DNA from: a virus
DNA length: 64,000 nucleotides
Virus record (IMG/VR): IMGVR_UViG_3300032241_002679
Coordinates: 62,001 to 126,000 of that record
Strand: one strand, 5' to 3'
The notes below the pieces were generated by a model, which worked only from the letters and a program-made list of their open reading frames with translations, was not told the origin of the DNA and ran no database searches. The position numbers were made by a program, and so were the translations under genes. Below, piece after piece: positions 1 to 8,895 of the stretch (its first letter is position 1; the number at the start of each line of letters is the position of its first letter).

Positions 1-47
1 TAAACCTTGACAGAAATGAGGGTATTAGTTCAATTAAAGATTTATGA
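1..47 (+). CDS. C-terminal end of an upstream gene (partial)
   Basis: One frame is open from the left edge and ends in a TGA that overlaps the ATG of the next gene (ATGA). The 14 visible residues, ending in SSIKDL, do not identify a family. The ATGA overlap is the same coupling used throughout the following cassette, so this is probably another member of the same operon. Confidence 0.55.
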   Translation, partial: NLDRNEGISSIKDL

Positions 48-394
48 AAGAAGTAATAAAAATAGATAAGCCATGGGGTTTTGAAAGATGGATTGAAGTT
101 AATGATAATTATGTGGTTAAAGAATTATTCATGAAAGCTGGTAACAGCTGTAGCTTACAATATCATGAAAAAAAACATGAAACTTTTTATGTAATTAAGG
201 GTCAGTTAAAATTTTATGTTGGCTTGACTAAAGATTTATTGACTGAAATGATCCTTAAAGAGGGTGAACACTATACAATAGAACCATTTGTCATTCATAG
301 AATGGAAGCAATGATAGATAGTCTATATTTAGAAAGTTCGACCAATTTTTTATATGATGTAATTAGAATAGAAGATAAATATGGAAGAGTATAA
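44..394 (+). CDS. Cupin-fold protein (mannose-6-phosphate isomerase C-terminal-like)
   Basis: This 116-residue protein is a single cupin barrel. Motif 1 is visible as LQYHEKKHETFYVIKGQ (about residues 38-54) and motif 2 as EPFVIHRMEA, which together would give the His/Glu metal ligands. Small cupins of this kind occur in nucleotide-sugar operons as isomerases or epimerases, and the N-terminus (KPWGFERW) resembles the C-terminal domain of type II mannose-6-phosphate isomerases. It overlaps both neighbours by a few bases, so it is translated as part of the sugar cassette. The substrate cannot be read from the sequence. Confidence 0.75.
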   Translation: MKEVIKIDKPWGFERWIEVNDNYVVKELFMKAGNSCSLQYHEKKHETFYVIKGQLKFYVGLTKDLLTEMILKEGEHYTIEPFVIHRMEAMIDSLYLESSTNFLYDVIRIEDKYGRV

Positions 395-1955
395 AGTTTT
401 AATAACAACCAGTGGTATTGGTACTAGATTAGGTGATTTGACAAAATATACCAACAAAGCATTAGTTAGAGTTGGAAAGAAGCCAGCTATTTCATATATA
501 GTTGAGCATTATCCTTTGGATGTTGAATTGGTTATTACCTTAGGTTATTTTGGAAATCAAATAAGAGATTTTTTAAGTTTAGCTTATCCAAATAGAAAAT
601 TTAAATTTATTGAAGTTGATAAATATGATGGTGAGGGATCAAGCTTAGGATATTCTTTGTTAAAAGCTAAAAATGAATTACAATGTCCATTTATTTTTCA
701 CGCTTCGGATACCATTATAGATAAAAAAGATTTAATAAAAAAACCCTTAGTTAATTGGTTGGGCGTTTGTTATAAAGAAAATACATCACAATATAGAACA
801 GTATCATTCAATCACAATAATATGATTTATGATAAAGGGGATATGAATTCTAATTTTGTATATATAGGATTAGCTGGGATAAATGACTATCAAAAATTTT
901 GGTCTGCTTTAGAAAAAGAATATATCAGTAATCCAAATAATTCTAGTCTTAGTGATTGCCATGCTATAAATAAAATGTTTATCAATAAATGGGAAACTTA
1001 CGAATATAATAATTGGTTAGATATAGGTAATGCCTCAGATTTAAAACATTCAAGAGAATTAATAAGTGATAAATTTGAATTATTAGATAAAGTAGACGAG
1101 TCAATTTTTATATTTGAAAATTTTGTTATTAAATTTTTTTATGATAAAACCATATGCTTAAATAGGGTTAAAAGAGCTAAAGAATTAGAAGGACTAGTGC
1201 CTAAAATAATAGGATTTACTGATAATTTCTATAAATATAAATTAGCCAAGGGGGAATTATTATCATCAATAATATCTGAACCCGTATTTCATAATTTTTT
1301 AAAATTTAGTAAAGAAAAATTATGGATTAAATATGATAACTCTGATGAATTTAAAAAAAAATGTAATGATTTTTATTTTACAAAAACATTAAAACGATTA
1401 GATATGTTTTATAAAGAACATAAAATTGTTGATAATGAATGTTTAATAAACAATATTAGTATACCGTCATTATTATCAATGATAAATAGTATAGATAAAG
1501 ATTGGTTATGCTCTAATCAAGAGTATCAGTTTCATGGTGATTATATATTAGATAATATTATATTAAATGAAAATAATGATTTTACATTATTAGACTGGAG
1601 ACAAGATTTTGCTGGTGATCTTAAAAATGGTGATATTTATTATGATTTGGCTAAATTAAATCATAACTTATTATTTAATCATGATATTGTAAACAAAGGA
1701 TTATTTTCAATTACTAAAGAAAATAATAATAATAATATGTCAATAATTAAATGTGATATATTAAGAAGTGATAAATTAACTAATTGTCGTGAAATATTAC
1801 ATGAATGGATTAAGGAAAATGAGTTGGATTTAAAAAAAGTCAAAGTATTAACCGCTATTATTTGGTTAAATATGTCACCACTTCATGATTATAAAATGGG
1901 TGAATTCTTATATTATTTTGGGCTTTTTAATCTTTACAAAGCGTTGAATAATTAA
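381..1955 (+). CDS. Sugar nucleotidyltransferase fused to an APH/choline-kinase-like domain
   Basis: The protein has 524 residues and two parts. The N-terminal ~240 residues form an NTP-transferase domain: the loop SGIGTRLGDLTKYTNKALV has the GxGTR...K signature, and HASDTI holds the metal-binding Asp. The C-terminal ~250 residues carry an aminoglycoside phosphotransferase/choline-kinase core with FHGDYILDNI (catalytic HGDxxxxN) and LLDWRQDF (metal-binding D). Such a fusion could phosphorylate a sugar or small alcohol and then activate it with a nucleotide, as LicA plus LicC do for choline. The substrate is unknown. It starts inside the cupin gene (14-bp overlap) and is followed after 12 bp by a GatZ-like gene. 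Confidence 0.75.
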   Translation: MEEYKVLITTSGIGTRLGDLTKYTNKALVRVGKKPAISYIVEHYPLDVELVITLGYFGNQIRDFLSLAYPNRKFKFIEVDKYDGEGSSLGYSLLKAKNELQCPFIFHASDTIIDKKDLIKKPLVNWLGVCYKENTSQYRTVSFNHNNMIYDKGDMNSNFVYIGLAGINDYQKFWSALEKEYISNPNNSSLSDCHAINKMFINKWETYEYNNWLDIGNASDLKHSRELISDKFELLDKVDESIFIFENFVIKFFYDKTICLNRVKRAKELEGLVPKIIGFTDNFYKYKLAKGELLSSIISEPVFHNFLKFSKEKLWIKYDNSDEFKKKCNDFYFTKTLKRLDMFYKEHKIVDNECLINNISIPSLLSMINSIDKDWLCSNQEYQFHGDYILDNIILNENNDFTLLDWRQDFAGDLKNGDIYYDLAKLNHNLLFNHDIVNKGLFSITKENNNNNMSIIKCDILRSDKLTNCREILHEWIKENELDLKKVKVLTAIIWLNMSPLHDYKMGEFLYYFGLFNLYKALNN

Positions 1956-1967
1956 TATATTATTAAT

Positions 1968-2972
1968 ATGAAACAGACTAAAATATTTATAGGACCAATG
2001 AGTAAAAACATCGTTGATACCGTAATAAAATATTCAAATGAGTATAATATTAAATTAGGATTAATAGCCTCACGAAGACAAATCGAAAATACTGGTGGTT
2101 ATGTAAATAATTGGACGACAAAAGATTTTTGTGAATATGTAAGAAATAAATCTAAAAATGTTATCTTAGTTAGAGATCACGCTGGGCCGAATCAGGGTGA
2201 TATATTTGAAGATGGTATAGAATCTTTTAAAGAGGATTGTAAACCTAATATGTTTGATGTTATACATGTTGATGTATGGAAAAAATATAATGATTATGAA
2301 GACGGGTTAAAAGCTACAATAGAATTTATAAATTTAGGATATAATATTAATCCAAATGTATGTTATGAAGTTGGAACTGAAGAAGCTATTAGGGCAACTA
2401 CTCCAGAAGAATTAAATCAATTGTTAAGCGATTTAAAAAAAATATTAAATCATGATGTTTATTCTAAAATAAAATACGCTGTTATACAGTCTGGTACTGC
2501 TTTAAGCGGTAATAAAAATACTGGTCAGTTCAATCAAAATAGATTAAAAAAAATGATTGATGTTGTTAACAATTATTCTTTAATATCTAAAGAACATAAT
2601 GGTGATTATATAACTGATGAACTACTCAGATTAAAATTCAATAATGGATTAGATAGTATAAATATAGCACCAGAATTTGGTCAGATAGAGACTAAAATAA
2701 TTCTTCAGGAAATAAAGGAAAATTTTACGGAATTATATGATGAATTTTATAATATATGTCTAGAATCAAAAAAATGGGTTAAATGGGTTGATAAAAATTT
2801 TAATCCTAATAAAAATAAAGATGAACTAATCAACATATCTGGGCATTATGTTTTATCAAATCCAAAGTTCGTTGAATTAAAATGTAAATTATCTAAAAAT
2901 ATAGATGATTTAATAAAATTGGAAATTGAAAAAAAAATACAAAATTTAATAAATTTAAGTAATAATGAATAA
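1968..2972 (+). CDS. GatZ/KbaZ-like TIM-barrel protein (tagatose-bisphosphate aldolase non-catalytic-subunit family)
   Basis: The 334-residue protein resembles the GatZ/KbaZ family. NTGGYVNNWTTKDFCEYV matches the conserved Q-x-GGYTGMTPxDF segment, and VRDHAGPNQG matches the GGDHLGPN segment. In bacteria GatZ/KbaZ supports a class II aldolase. Here it lies among nucleotide-sugar genes, with no catalytic GatY/KbaY partner in view, so a role as a stand-alone aldolase or synthase is possible but unproven. Its last 8 bp overlap the next gene. Confidence 0.65.
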   Translation: MKQTKIFIGPMSKNIVDTVIKYSNEYNIKLGLIASRRQIENTGGYVNNWTTKDFCEYVRNKSKNVILVRDHAGPNQGDIFEDGIESFKEDCKPNMFDVIHVDVWKKYNDYEDGLKATIEFINLGYNINPNVCYEVGTEEAIRATTPEELNQLLSDLKKILNHDVYSKIKYAVIQSGTALSGNKNTGQFNQNRLKKMIDVVNNYSLISKEHNGDYITDELLRLKFNNGLDSINIAPEFGQIETKIILQEIKENFTELYDEFYNICLESKKWVKWVDKNFNPNKNKDELINISGHYVLSNPKFVELKCKLSKNIDDLIKLEIEKKIQNLINLSNNE

Positions 2973-3753
2973 TAGATGCGCCTTTGTTATATTTGCTCAT
3001 AATAATATACAGACTAACGATGATATAGATGACATGATAAAAAACATTAATTATTTTCATGATAATTGTGATTTTTATATAAATCATCCGACTCTAAATC
3101 ATGATAAAGTAAAAATAAGACATAGATTAGGTCCACTTAATTACTCTAGTTTTATTTTTGGTGCGTTTGAGGCATTATTAAAAAAATTAACAATTGAAGA
3201 GATAAATAGTTTCAATCATTTTTGTTTGGTATCAGCCAATCAATATTTTATCAATAAATTTAACTTTCAAAAAAATGTAAATTATTTACAATTTTTAAAT
3301 ACTGAAAATTGGGAGGAGACATATATTGGCAAAGATAGTAGTAAAAAAATTATAGGATTCCCACTTCAACAACCATACGGTAGATGGGACCCTAAAGATA
3401 TGTATAAAACTTTAAATATTGAATCCCCAATGTCCGCTAATTGGGAATGTGCGGTGTTAACAAATAATGCAATGTTATTGGCTAAAGAACATATTGATAA
3501 ATGTCTTGAAATTTATCCTAATCAAGACATGATTAATATCTTTCCACCATATATGGCTTTATTAAGCGGAGAACCATGGGAATTTCCTAAACATTTTGGT
3601 ACATATGATCCATCTAATAAAGCTAAAAATTGGATTATTACAATACCCCAAGTAAAACAAAAATATGAAGAAGGTTATTATAGTATAAAAAGAGTTAATT
3701 ATCAAAAAAACTGTCCAGTAAAAGAATTTATAAGAAAAACATATATGGTATGA
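2965..3753 (+). CDS. Putative GT14 (core-2/I-branching-like) glycosyltransferase
   Basis: The 262-residue protein starts with CAFVIFAHN, typical of the first strand of GT14 enzymes. It then has a short segment giving an intersaccharide-style context (YINHPT, VKIRHRLGPLNYSSF) and FNHFCLVSANQYFI, comparable to the FILLSGxDYPI strand of that family. Similarity is moderate and was judged by eye. It overlaps the GatZ-like gene by 8 bp and the next cupin by 4 bp (ATGA). It would add a sugar to a phage or host glycan; donor and acceptor are unknown. Confidence 0.5.
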   Translation: MNNRCAFVIFAHNNIQTNDDIDDMIKNINYFHDNCDFYINHPTLNHDKVKIRHRLGPLNYSSFIFGAFEALLKKLTIEEINSFNHFCLVSANQYFINKFNFQKNVNYLQFLNTENWEETYIGKDSSKKIIGFPLQQPYGRWDPKDMYKTLNIESPMSANWECAVLTNNAMLLAKEHIDKCLEIYPNQDMINIFPPYMALLSGEPWEFPKHFGTYDPSNKAKNWIITIPQVKQKYEEGYYSIKRVNYQKNCPVKEFIRKTYMV

Positions 3754-4070
3754 AAAAAGATAACTTAAAAAATTTTATTAACGGTTGGTTTATTGGTAAT
3801 TTTAATCCGTCATTATTATTAACAGATAATTTTGAAATTGCTGTTAAACGTTATAAAGCTGGAAATTCAGAAAAAAGCCACGTACATAAAATAGCAACTG
3901 AATATACGATAATAATAGATGGCGAAGTTGAAATGAATAAAAACAAATATTTAAAAGATGATATAATAATAATTGAGCCAAATAATTGGACGGATTTTTA
4001 TTGTTTAACAGACGTTACTACTTTAGTTATTAAAATACCATCAGTAAAGGAAGACAAATATTTTGATTAA
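3750..4070 (+). CDS. Small cupin-fold protein
   Basis: A 106-residue single-domain cupin. The motif EKSHVHKIATEYTIIIDGEV (residues about 35-54) supplies HxH and E ligands, and the C-terminal strands follow the usual beta-barrel rhythm. It differs from the cupin at the start of the window, so the two are not recent duplicates. The start codon overlaps the preceding stop (ATGA) and the end overlaps the next gene. It is probably a sugar-modifying or sugar-sensing accessory protein; nothing more specific can be said. Confidence 0.65.
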   Translation: MKKDNLKNFINGWFIGNFNPSLLLTDNFEIAVKRYKAGNSEKSHVHKIATEYTIIIDGEVEMNKNKYLKDDIIIIEPNNWTDFYCLTDVTTLVIKIPSVKEDKYFD

Positions 4071-4758
4071 AATATTTATGCATATAGCAACAATGGGCGA
4101 GTATCAAAAAATAGGCTCAGAATTACTCGAAAAAATTATAATATCCGATTTATTATTATTTTGTGATGAATTAAATATATGCATTGTTGGAGATGGTATT
4201 TTTGAAATACCATATCAATCTGATAAAATTAAAATTCATAAATTAGGTCAAATACATGAATTTGAATTTCCAACACTTCAATTTATTGAAAATGTTATTC
4301 AAGAAACAAAAGAAAATATTAAAATTTTTTATTTAAATGGATTAGGTGTTACTAATAACACTATTTACAAACAGAGTTGGAGAAAATATTTAAGTTATTT
4401 CAATATTATTAAATTTAATAAATGTGTTGAAGCATTAGATAATGGATATGATATTTGTGGTGTTGACTGGAGAACTCATCCAGTACCACATTATTCTGGT
4501 AATTTTTGGTGGGCTAATTCTGATTATTTAAAAACTCTTCCTAAAATAGAATCCCTAAATAAATCAAATTCACCAATTATATTGACTTTAAGGCATAATG
4601 CTGAAATGTATATTGGCATGAATTCTAATGTTAAACCTAGAATTTTACATCAAAGCACTGTATCTCAATACACTAGACATCTAAAAGAATATGATGAAAA
4701 AAATTATATAGATAAAATTTCAGAAGAGGATATTATTATAGATCTCATACCAGATTAA
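4063..4758 (+). CDS. Putative glycosyltransferase
   Basis: The 231-residue protein begins with a beta strand (IKIFMHIATMG). It contains KIFYLNGLGVTN and, near residue 145, the run PVPHYSGNFWWANSDYLKTL, a pattern seen in uncharacterised glycosyltransferase-like proteins. There it would form the acceptor-side loop after a central nucleotide-binding segment. No clear DxD was identified. Placement between other glycosyltransferase and cupin genes supports a glycan role. It is followed by a 55-bp gap, the largest in this part of the operon. Confidence 0.45.
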   Translation: MIKIFMHIATMGEYQKIGSELLEKIIISDLLLFCDELNICIVGDGIFEIPYQSDKIKIHKLGQIHEFEFPTLQFIENVIQETKENIKIFYLNGLGVTNNTIYKQSWRKYLSYFNIIKFNKCVEALDNGYDICGVDWRTHPVPHYSGNFWWANSDYLKTLPKIESLNKSNSPIILTLRHNAEMYIGMNSNVKPRILHQSTVSQYTRHLKEYDEKNYIDKISEEDIIIDLIPD

Positions 4759-4813
4759 TAAAATAAGCTTGCCTTTATAAAAAAAATGCCTACATTATAA
4801 AAAATAAAATTAA

Positions 4814-6112
4814 ATGAATATTGAACAAATATTATCAAATTTAAAAGATTATATTAAAAACAATAAACCAAAATATTTGTATAATCAATCATTTATTGCA
4901 GGTAAAAGTCAAGTATTATACTCAGGGCCATATTGGGATGAAGCTGAAATAATTGCGGCCATAAATACTTTTATTACTGGTAAATGGGTAGTCGCTGGTG
5001 AAAATGTCCATAAATTTGAATCCACTTTTGCTAAAATGTTTTCTGTTAAGTTTGCTCACATGGTAAATTCTGGAAGTTCAGCTAATTTAATACTCATAGC
5101 TGGGCTTAAAAAATATTTTAATTGGGAAGATGATGATGAGGTAATTGTATCACCAGTAGGATTTCCAACCACTATTTCCACATTAGTACAGAATAATCTA
5201 AAACCAGTTTTTATAGATATAGAATATAATACACTTAATTTTGATATAACTAAAATAGAAGAAAAAATAACATCTAAGACTAAAGCAATTTTTGTATCAC
5301 CAGTATTAGGTAATCCACCAGACATGGATTTTTTAACTAGTTTATGCGAAAAATATAATATTAAATTAATTGGTGATAGTTGTGATAGTTTAGGTACTAA
5401 ATGGAATGGTAAACATTTAAGTAATTATTATGTTGCGTGGTCCTCATCTTTTTATCCAGCTCATCACATTTCAACTGGTGAGGGTGGTATGGTATGTACT
5501 GACATAAATGAACTAAATAAATTATTTATTAGTTTTTCATGGTGGGGTAGAGATTGTTATTGTGTCGGGTCATCAAATCTTTTATCCTGCGGTACTTGCG
5601 GTAATAGATTTGATAAATGGCTTGATTCATATGATGGAATTATTGATCATAAATATGTTTTTACAACTATGGGATATAACCTTAAGCCGATGGATTTACA
5701 AGGTTCTATAGGATTAGTTCAACTAACAAAATTTGATGAAATAGAAATAAAAAGAAAAAACAGTAAATGTAGAATTGAATCTATTTTACTAGAAAACGTA
5801 AATAATTTAAAAGGTGTCACAACACTTACTAATGCTGATGTTTGTTGGTTTGGTACCCCCTTTATTTGTGATAATAAAGAAATGAAAAATAAATTAGTAA
5901 CATTTTTAGAGGAAAATAAAATACAAACAAGAAATTATTTTGCGGGAAATATTCTCATGCATCCAGCTTATAGACATTTAGATGATTTAACAAAATATCC
6001 AAATGCTAATCAGGTATTAGATAATGTATTTTTTTTAGGAGCTGCGCCACATTATGATGAAGAAATTTTTAATTATATAGAAAATATTTTTAAAGAAAAA
6101 TGGATAAATTAA
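4814..6112 (+). CDS. rfbH: PLP- and [2Fe-2S]-dependent 4-keto-6-deoxyhexose-3-dehydratase (RfbH/E1 type)
   Basis: The 432-residue protein has the DegT/DnrJ/EryC1 aminotransferase fold. In FYPAHHISTGEGG the usual PLP-binding Lys is replaced by His (H217/H218), as in the E1 enzyme RfbH and in ColD. Cysteines at 190, 248 and 250 reproduce the C-x57-C-x-C spacing known for the E1 Fe-S cluster, with a fourth ligand at C259 or C262 in a region (WWGRDCYC, TCGNRF) like E1. The family removes the 3-hydroxyl of a CDP-4-keto-6-deoxyhexose en route to 3,6-dideoxyhexoses. The spacing before the fourth Cys is longer than the x7 of E1. The next gene, a reductase, overlaps it by 13 bp. Confidence 0.85.
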   Translation: MNIEQILSNLKDYIKNNKPKYLYNQSFIAGKSQVLYSGPYWDEAEIIAAINTFITGKWVVAGENVHKFESTFAKMFSVKFAHMVNSGSSANLILIAGLKKYFNWEDDDEVIVSPVGFPTTISTLVQNNLKPVFIDIEYNTLNFDITKIEEKITSKTKAIFVSPVLGNPPDMDFLTSLCEKYNIKLIGDSCDSLGTKWNGKHLSNYYVAWSSSFYPAHHISTGEGGMVCTDINELNKLFISFSWWGRDCYCVGSSNLLSCGTCGNRFDKWLDSYDGIIDHKYVFTTMGYNLKPMDLQGSIGLVQLTKFDEIEIKRKNSKCRIESILLENVNNLKGVTTLTNADVCWFGTPFICDNKEMKNKLVTFLEENKIQTRNYFAGNILMHPAYRHLDDLTKYPNANQVLDNVFFLGAAPHYDEEIFNYIENIFKEKWIN

Positions 6113-6804
6113 AAGTATTAGTTTTAGGTGATGGATTATTAGGTGCTGAAATAGTAAAGCAGACTAATTGGGATTATATATCTAGAAAAAAAGATAATTT
6201 AGATATAAATAATATATATCAATACATTCCTAAAGATAATAGTTTAAATCCGATACATAATGTTATTATTAATTGCATAGCAAATACGGATACATATTCA
6301 AACGATAAACAAAATCATTGGGAAACAAATTATGTCTTTGTAAAAAAATTAATAGATTTTTGTAATAACTATAATATTAAATTAGTACACATTTCTAGTG
6401 ATTATCTTTATGCTGGTTCGATATCAAATGCATCAGAGAATGATATTCCAGTTCATTGTAATACTTGGTATGGCTATACCAAACTATTAAGTGATGGGTT
6501 AGTTCAATTAGAATCCAGTAATTATTTATTATGCAGATGTACACATAAACCATATCCTTTTCCATATGAAGGAGCTTGGATAAATCAAATTGGTAATTTT
6601 GATTATGTTAATGTTATAGCTGAGCTTATAATTAAAATGATACAAAAAAATTTATTTGGTTTATATAATGTGGGTACCGAAATTAAAACGATGTATGAAT
6701 TAGCATCTAAAACTAAATCAGTAGTGAAAACGTTTGCCCCGAGTCATGTGCCCAAAAATCAATCAATGGATATAAATAAGATGAAAGAAAATTTATTATT
6801 ATGA
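6100..6804 (+). CDS. RmlD-like NAD(P)-dependent sugar reductase
   Basis: The 234-residue short-chain dehydrogenase has the nucleotide loop VLGDGLLGAEI (GxGxxG) at residues 6-16, INCIANTDTYSND, the active-site strand LVHISSDYLYAG, and a YxxxK motif in WYGYTKLLSD. These are the marks of the dTDP-4-dehydrorhamnose reductase (RmlD) branch, though it is shorter than the usual ~290 residues. Translation is coupled to the E1-like dehydratase upstream (13-bp overlap), so it may reduce the product of that enzyme. The exact nucleotide sugar is not known. Confidence 0.75.
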   Translation: MDKLKVLVLGDGLLGAEIVKQTNWDYISRKKDNLDINNIYQYIPKDNSLNPIHNVIINCIANTDTYSNDKQNHWETNYVFVKKLIDFCNNYNIKLVHISSDYLYAGSISNASENDIPVHCNTWYGYTKLLSDGLVQLESSNYLLCRCTHKPYPFPYEGAWINQIGNFDYVNVIAELIIKMIQKNLFGLYNVGTEIKTMYELASKTKSVVKTFAPSHVPKNQSMDINKMKENLLL

Positions 6805-7754
6805 TAAATATAAATTATTTTTCTAATTCTAGATTAGAAATCTATCCACTTATATTTCATTTTTTAAAAAAAATAAAGACTGAAAATAAGAAAAATATAA
6901 AATTAAATATATTAACTACACAAGATAAAATTGATTTTTTTGAAAAATATATTGATGAAGATTTAAATACTGTTATTCTTACGTTTAATAATGGGTTTAA
7001 TTATACGGAGAAATTAAAATATGTTTTAGAATTAGATTCTGAATACTCTATTAAATTAGATGAAGATTGTATAATTAATAATCATATTTGGGATTATATG
7101 ATTGAAAATTGTGGTATATTAAATGATGAAAATAATTTATTATTGAGCCCATTATTATCGACCACGCTTCCATCTTGTGATGAATTTATAAATGAATTTT
7201 TGTCTAATGAAGAAGGGGAAAAAATAAAAAAATATTTTTTATCTCAAGAAATGCCAAATGGTTTATTTAATGTTGACTATTCTCCACTCAATAAATATAC
7301 TATTTATGCTAAGGAATGGATACCTAATGATTATTATAAAGGTCTAAGTGAATTAAAAACTAATATTAAAGGTATGCATCCTATGAGAATATCTTATAAT
7401 GCTCAAACAAATATAAATGATTTTATTTTAGATAATTATCAAAAACTTTTAAATAAAAATCAATATAGTATTTTTGAAATAAATTCGCCATATTTTACCA
7501 ATAATTTATTTTTAATAAAAACAAATACATGGAAAAATATATTTAATTTATATGGCAGTATCTATGACGAAATTCCTATTTCAGATTTTAAAAATAAATA
7601 CAATAAAAGATTTATGTTTATTAAAAATGGGTTTGGCATACATACCATGTATAATACAATATATGGTAATAATAATAAATGGAATATAGGCGGTATGGAT
7701 TCAGAAGAAAAAGAATTAGCCTTTATATCTAATTTAAAAAAAATAATATTATGA
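6801..7754 (+). CDS. Putative GT-A glycosyltransferase
   Basis: The 317-residue protein has an N-terminal half built like a GT-A fold. LNILTTQDKIDFFEKYI is followed by FTEKLKYVLE-like helix content and a DxD-type motif in YSIKLDEDCIINNHIW, the expected metal and nucleotide-sugar site. The C-terminal half is not recognised. It overlaps both neighbours by 4 bp (ATGA). Base composition is like that of neighbouring genes. Donor and acceptor are unknown. Confidence 0.5.
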   Translation: MININYFSNSRLEIYPLIFHFLKKIKTENKKNIKLNILTTQDKIDFFEKYIDEDLNTVILTFNNGFNYTEKLKYVLELDSEYSIKLDEDCIINNHIWDYMIENCGILNDENNLLLSPLLSTTLPSCDEFINEFLSNEEGEKIKKYFLSQEMPNGLFNVDYSPLNKYTIYAKEWIPNDYYKGLSELKTNIKGMHPMRISYNAQTNINDFILDNYQKLLNKNQYSIFEINSPYFTNNLFLIKTNTWKNIFNLYGSIYDEIPISDFKNKYNKRFMFIKNGFGIHTMYNTIYGNNNKWNIGGMDSEEKELAFISNLKKIIL

Positions 7755-8395
7755 TACATTGCATAGGGGATAGTCACGCTTCAGTATTTTGTGGTAAAGA
7801 AGAAATGCAACCAATATGGCCACAAATTTCCGATGATAAAACACCTTTTTTTAAGACTTATAGAATTGGAGCTGCTACAGCATATCAATTAGATAATAAA
7901 AAACCAATAATTAATGAAATAATTCGTCTTAAAGTAGATATTAAAAATGATTCTGTTTTATTTTGTTTTGGTGAGGTTGATATTAGGGCTCATCTTTTAA
8001 AACAAGTGGAATTACAAAAAAAATCAATATCTGAAATTGTTAAAGAATGTGTTGACAGATATTTTTCGACTTTATTATATTATAAAAATTTAAACATTGA
8101 TGTTATTGCTTGGGGGCCAATTGCTTCTTGGCATGAATCAAAAAAATATACAGGAGGTCCATCTTTTGGTACATGTTTAGAAAGAAATATAGTAACGGAA
8201 GAATTTAATAAATATTTAGAAGAATTATGCGTAAAAAATAATATTAAATTTGTCACAATATTTTATAAAATGATTGATGAAAATAAAATAACTAATCCAT
8301 ATTATTTAGATAATTGGGAAGGTTCACATATGCATTTAAGTCAAACAGCTATGCCATTAATATTAAACGCTTTTTCTGAAAAAAAATTTATATGA
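7751..8395 (+). CDS. SGNH/GDSL-like hydrolase
   Basis: The 214-residue protein begins CIGDSHASVF, the block I Ser motif of SGNH hydrolases. It has FCFGEVDIRAHL in the block III position and HMHLSQTAMP near the C-terminus, where the catalytic Asp-His pair (WEGSHMHL) is expected. Such enzymes add or remove acyl groups on glycans or act as lipases. In a glycan cassette an acetyl-transfer or deacetylation role is plausible. The gene is coupled to both neighbours by 4-bp overlaps. Confidence 0.65.
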   Translation: MIHCIGDSHASVFCGKEEMQPIWPQISDDKTPFFKTYRIGAATAYQLDNKKPIINEIIRLKVDIKNDSVLFCFGEVDIRAHLLKQVELQKKSISEIVKECVDRYFSTLLYYKNLNIDVIAWGPIASWHESKKYTGGPSFGTCLERNIVTEEFNKYLEELCVKNNIKFVTIFYKMIDENKITNPYYLDNWEGSHMHLSQTAMPLILNAFSEKKFI

Positions 8396-8835
8396 TATTA
8401 ATAGCACATAGGGGGAATATAAATGGAAAATTTGAATCTTATGAAAACGAACCAACTTATATTGATAAAGCAATAAATGATGGATTTGAAGCTGAAATTG
8501 ATGTTTGGTATATAAATGGTATTTTATTTTTAGGTCATGATAAACCACAATATGGTGAAAACTTAAAGTGGTTTATAGATAGAATGACAAAACTTTGGAT
8601 ACATTGCAAAAATATTGAAGCTATTGAATTTTTCAACAAATTAGAGTACAAATTTAATTATTTTTGGCATGAAAATGATACTGTAACTCTTACATCTAGA
8701 GGTTATATTTGGGCATATCCTAATAAACAACCTATAATTAATAGTATTGCAGTAATGCCAGAAATTAATAATGAAAAAATAGATCACTGTGCTGGTATAT
8801 GTAGCGATGTAATTTCAAATTATAAAAAAATATGA
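8392..8835 (+). CDS. Glycerophosphodiester phosphodiesterase-like protein
   Basis: The 147-residue protein starts ILIAHRGN, the GDPD catalytic HRG motif. It continues with FEAEIDVW (ExD metal ligands) and FLGHDKPQYG, whose His is the second catalytic residue in the family. It is much shorter than typical GDPDs (about 240 residues), so only the first half of the TIM barrel and a shortened remainder are present. It may act on a phosphodiester-linked glycan substituent or be a degenerate copy. About 60 bp without a gene follow before gmd. Confidence 0.65.
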   Translation: MILIAHRGNINGKFESYENEPTYIDKAINDGFEAEIDVWYINGILFLGHDKPQYGENLKWFIDRMTKLWIHCKNIEAIEFFNKLEYKFNYFWHENDTVTLTSRGYIWAYPNKQPIINSIAVMPEINNEKIDHCAGICSDVISNYKKI

Positions 8836-8895
8836 ATAAATTATTAGTAACTAAATGTGAATACCATTCTTACAAAATTTAAAATAATTTAAGTT

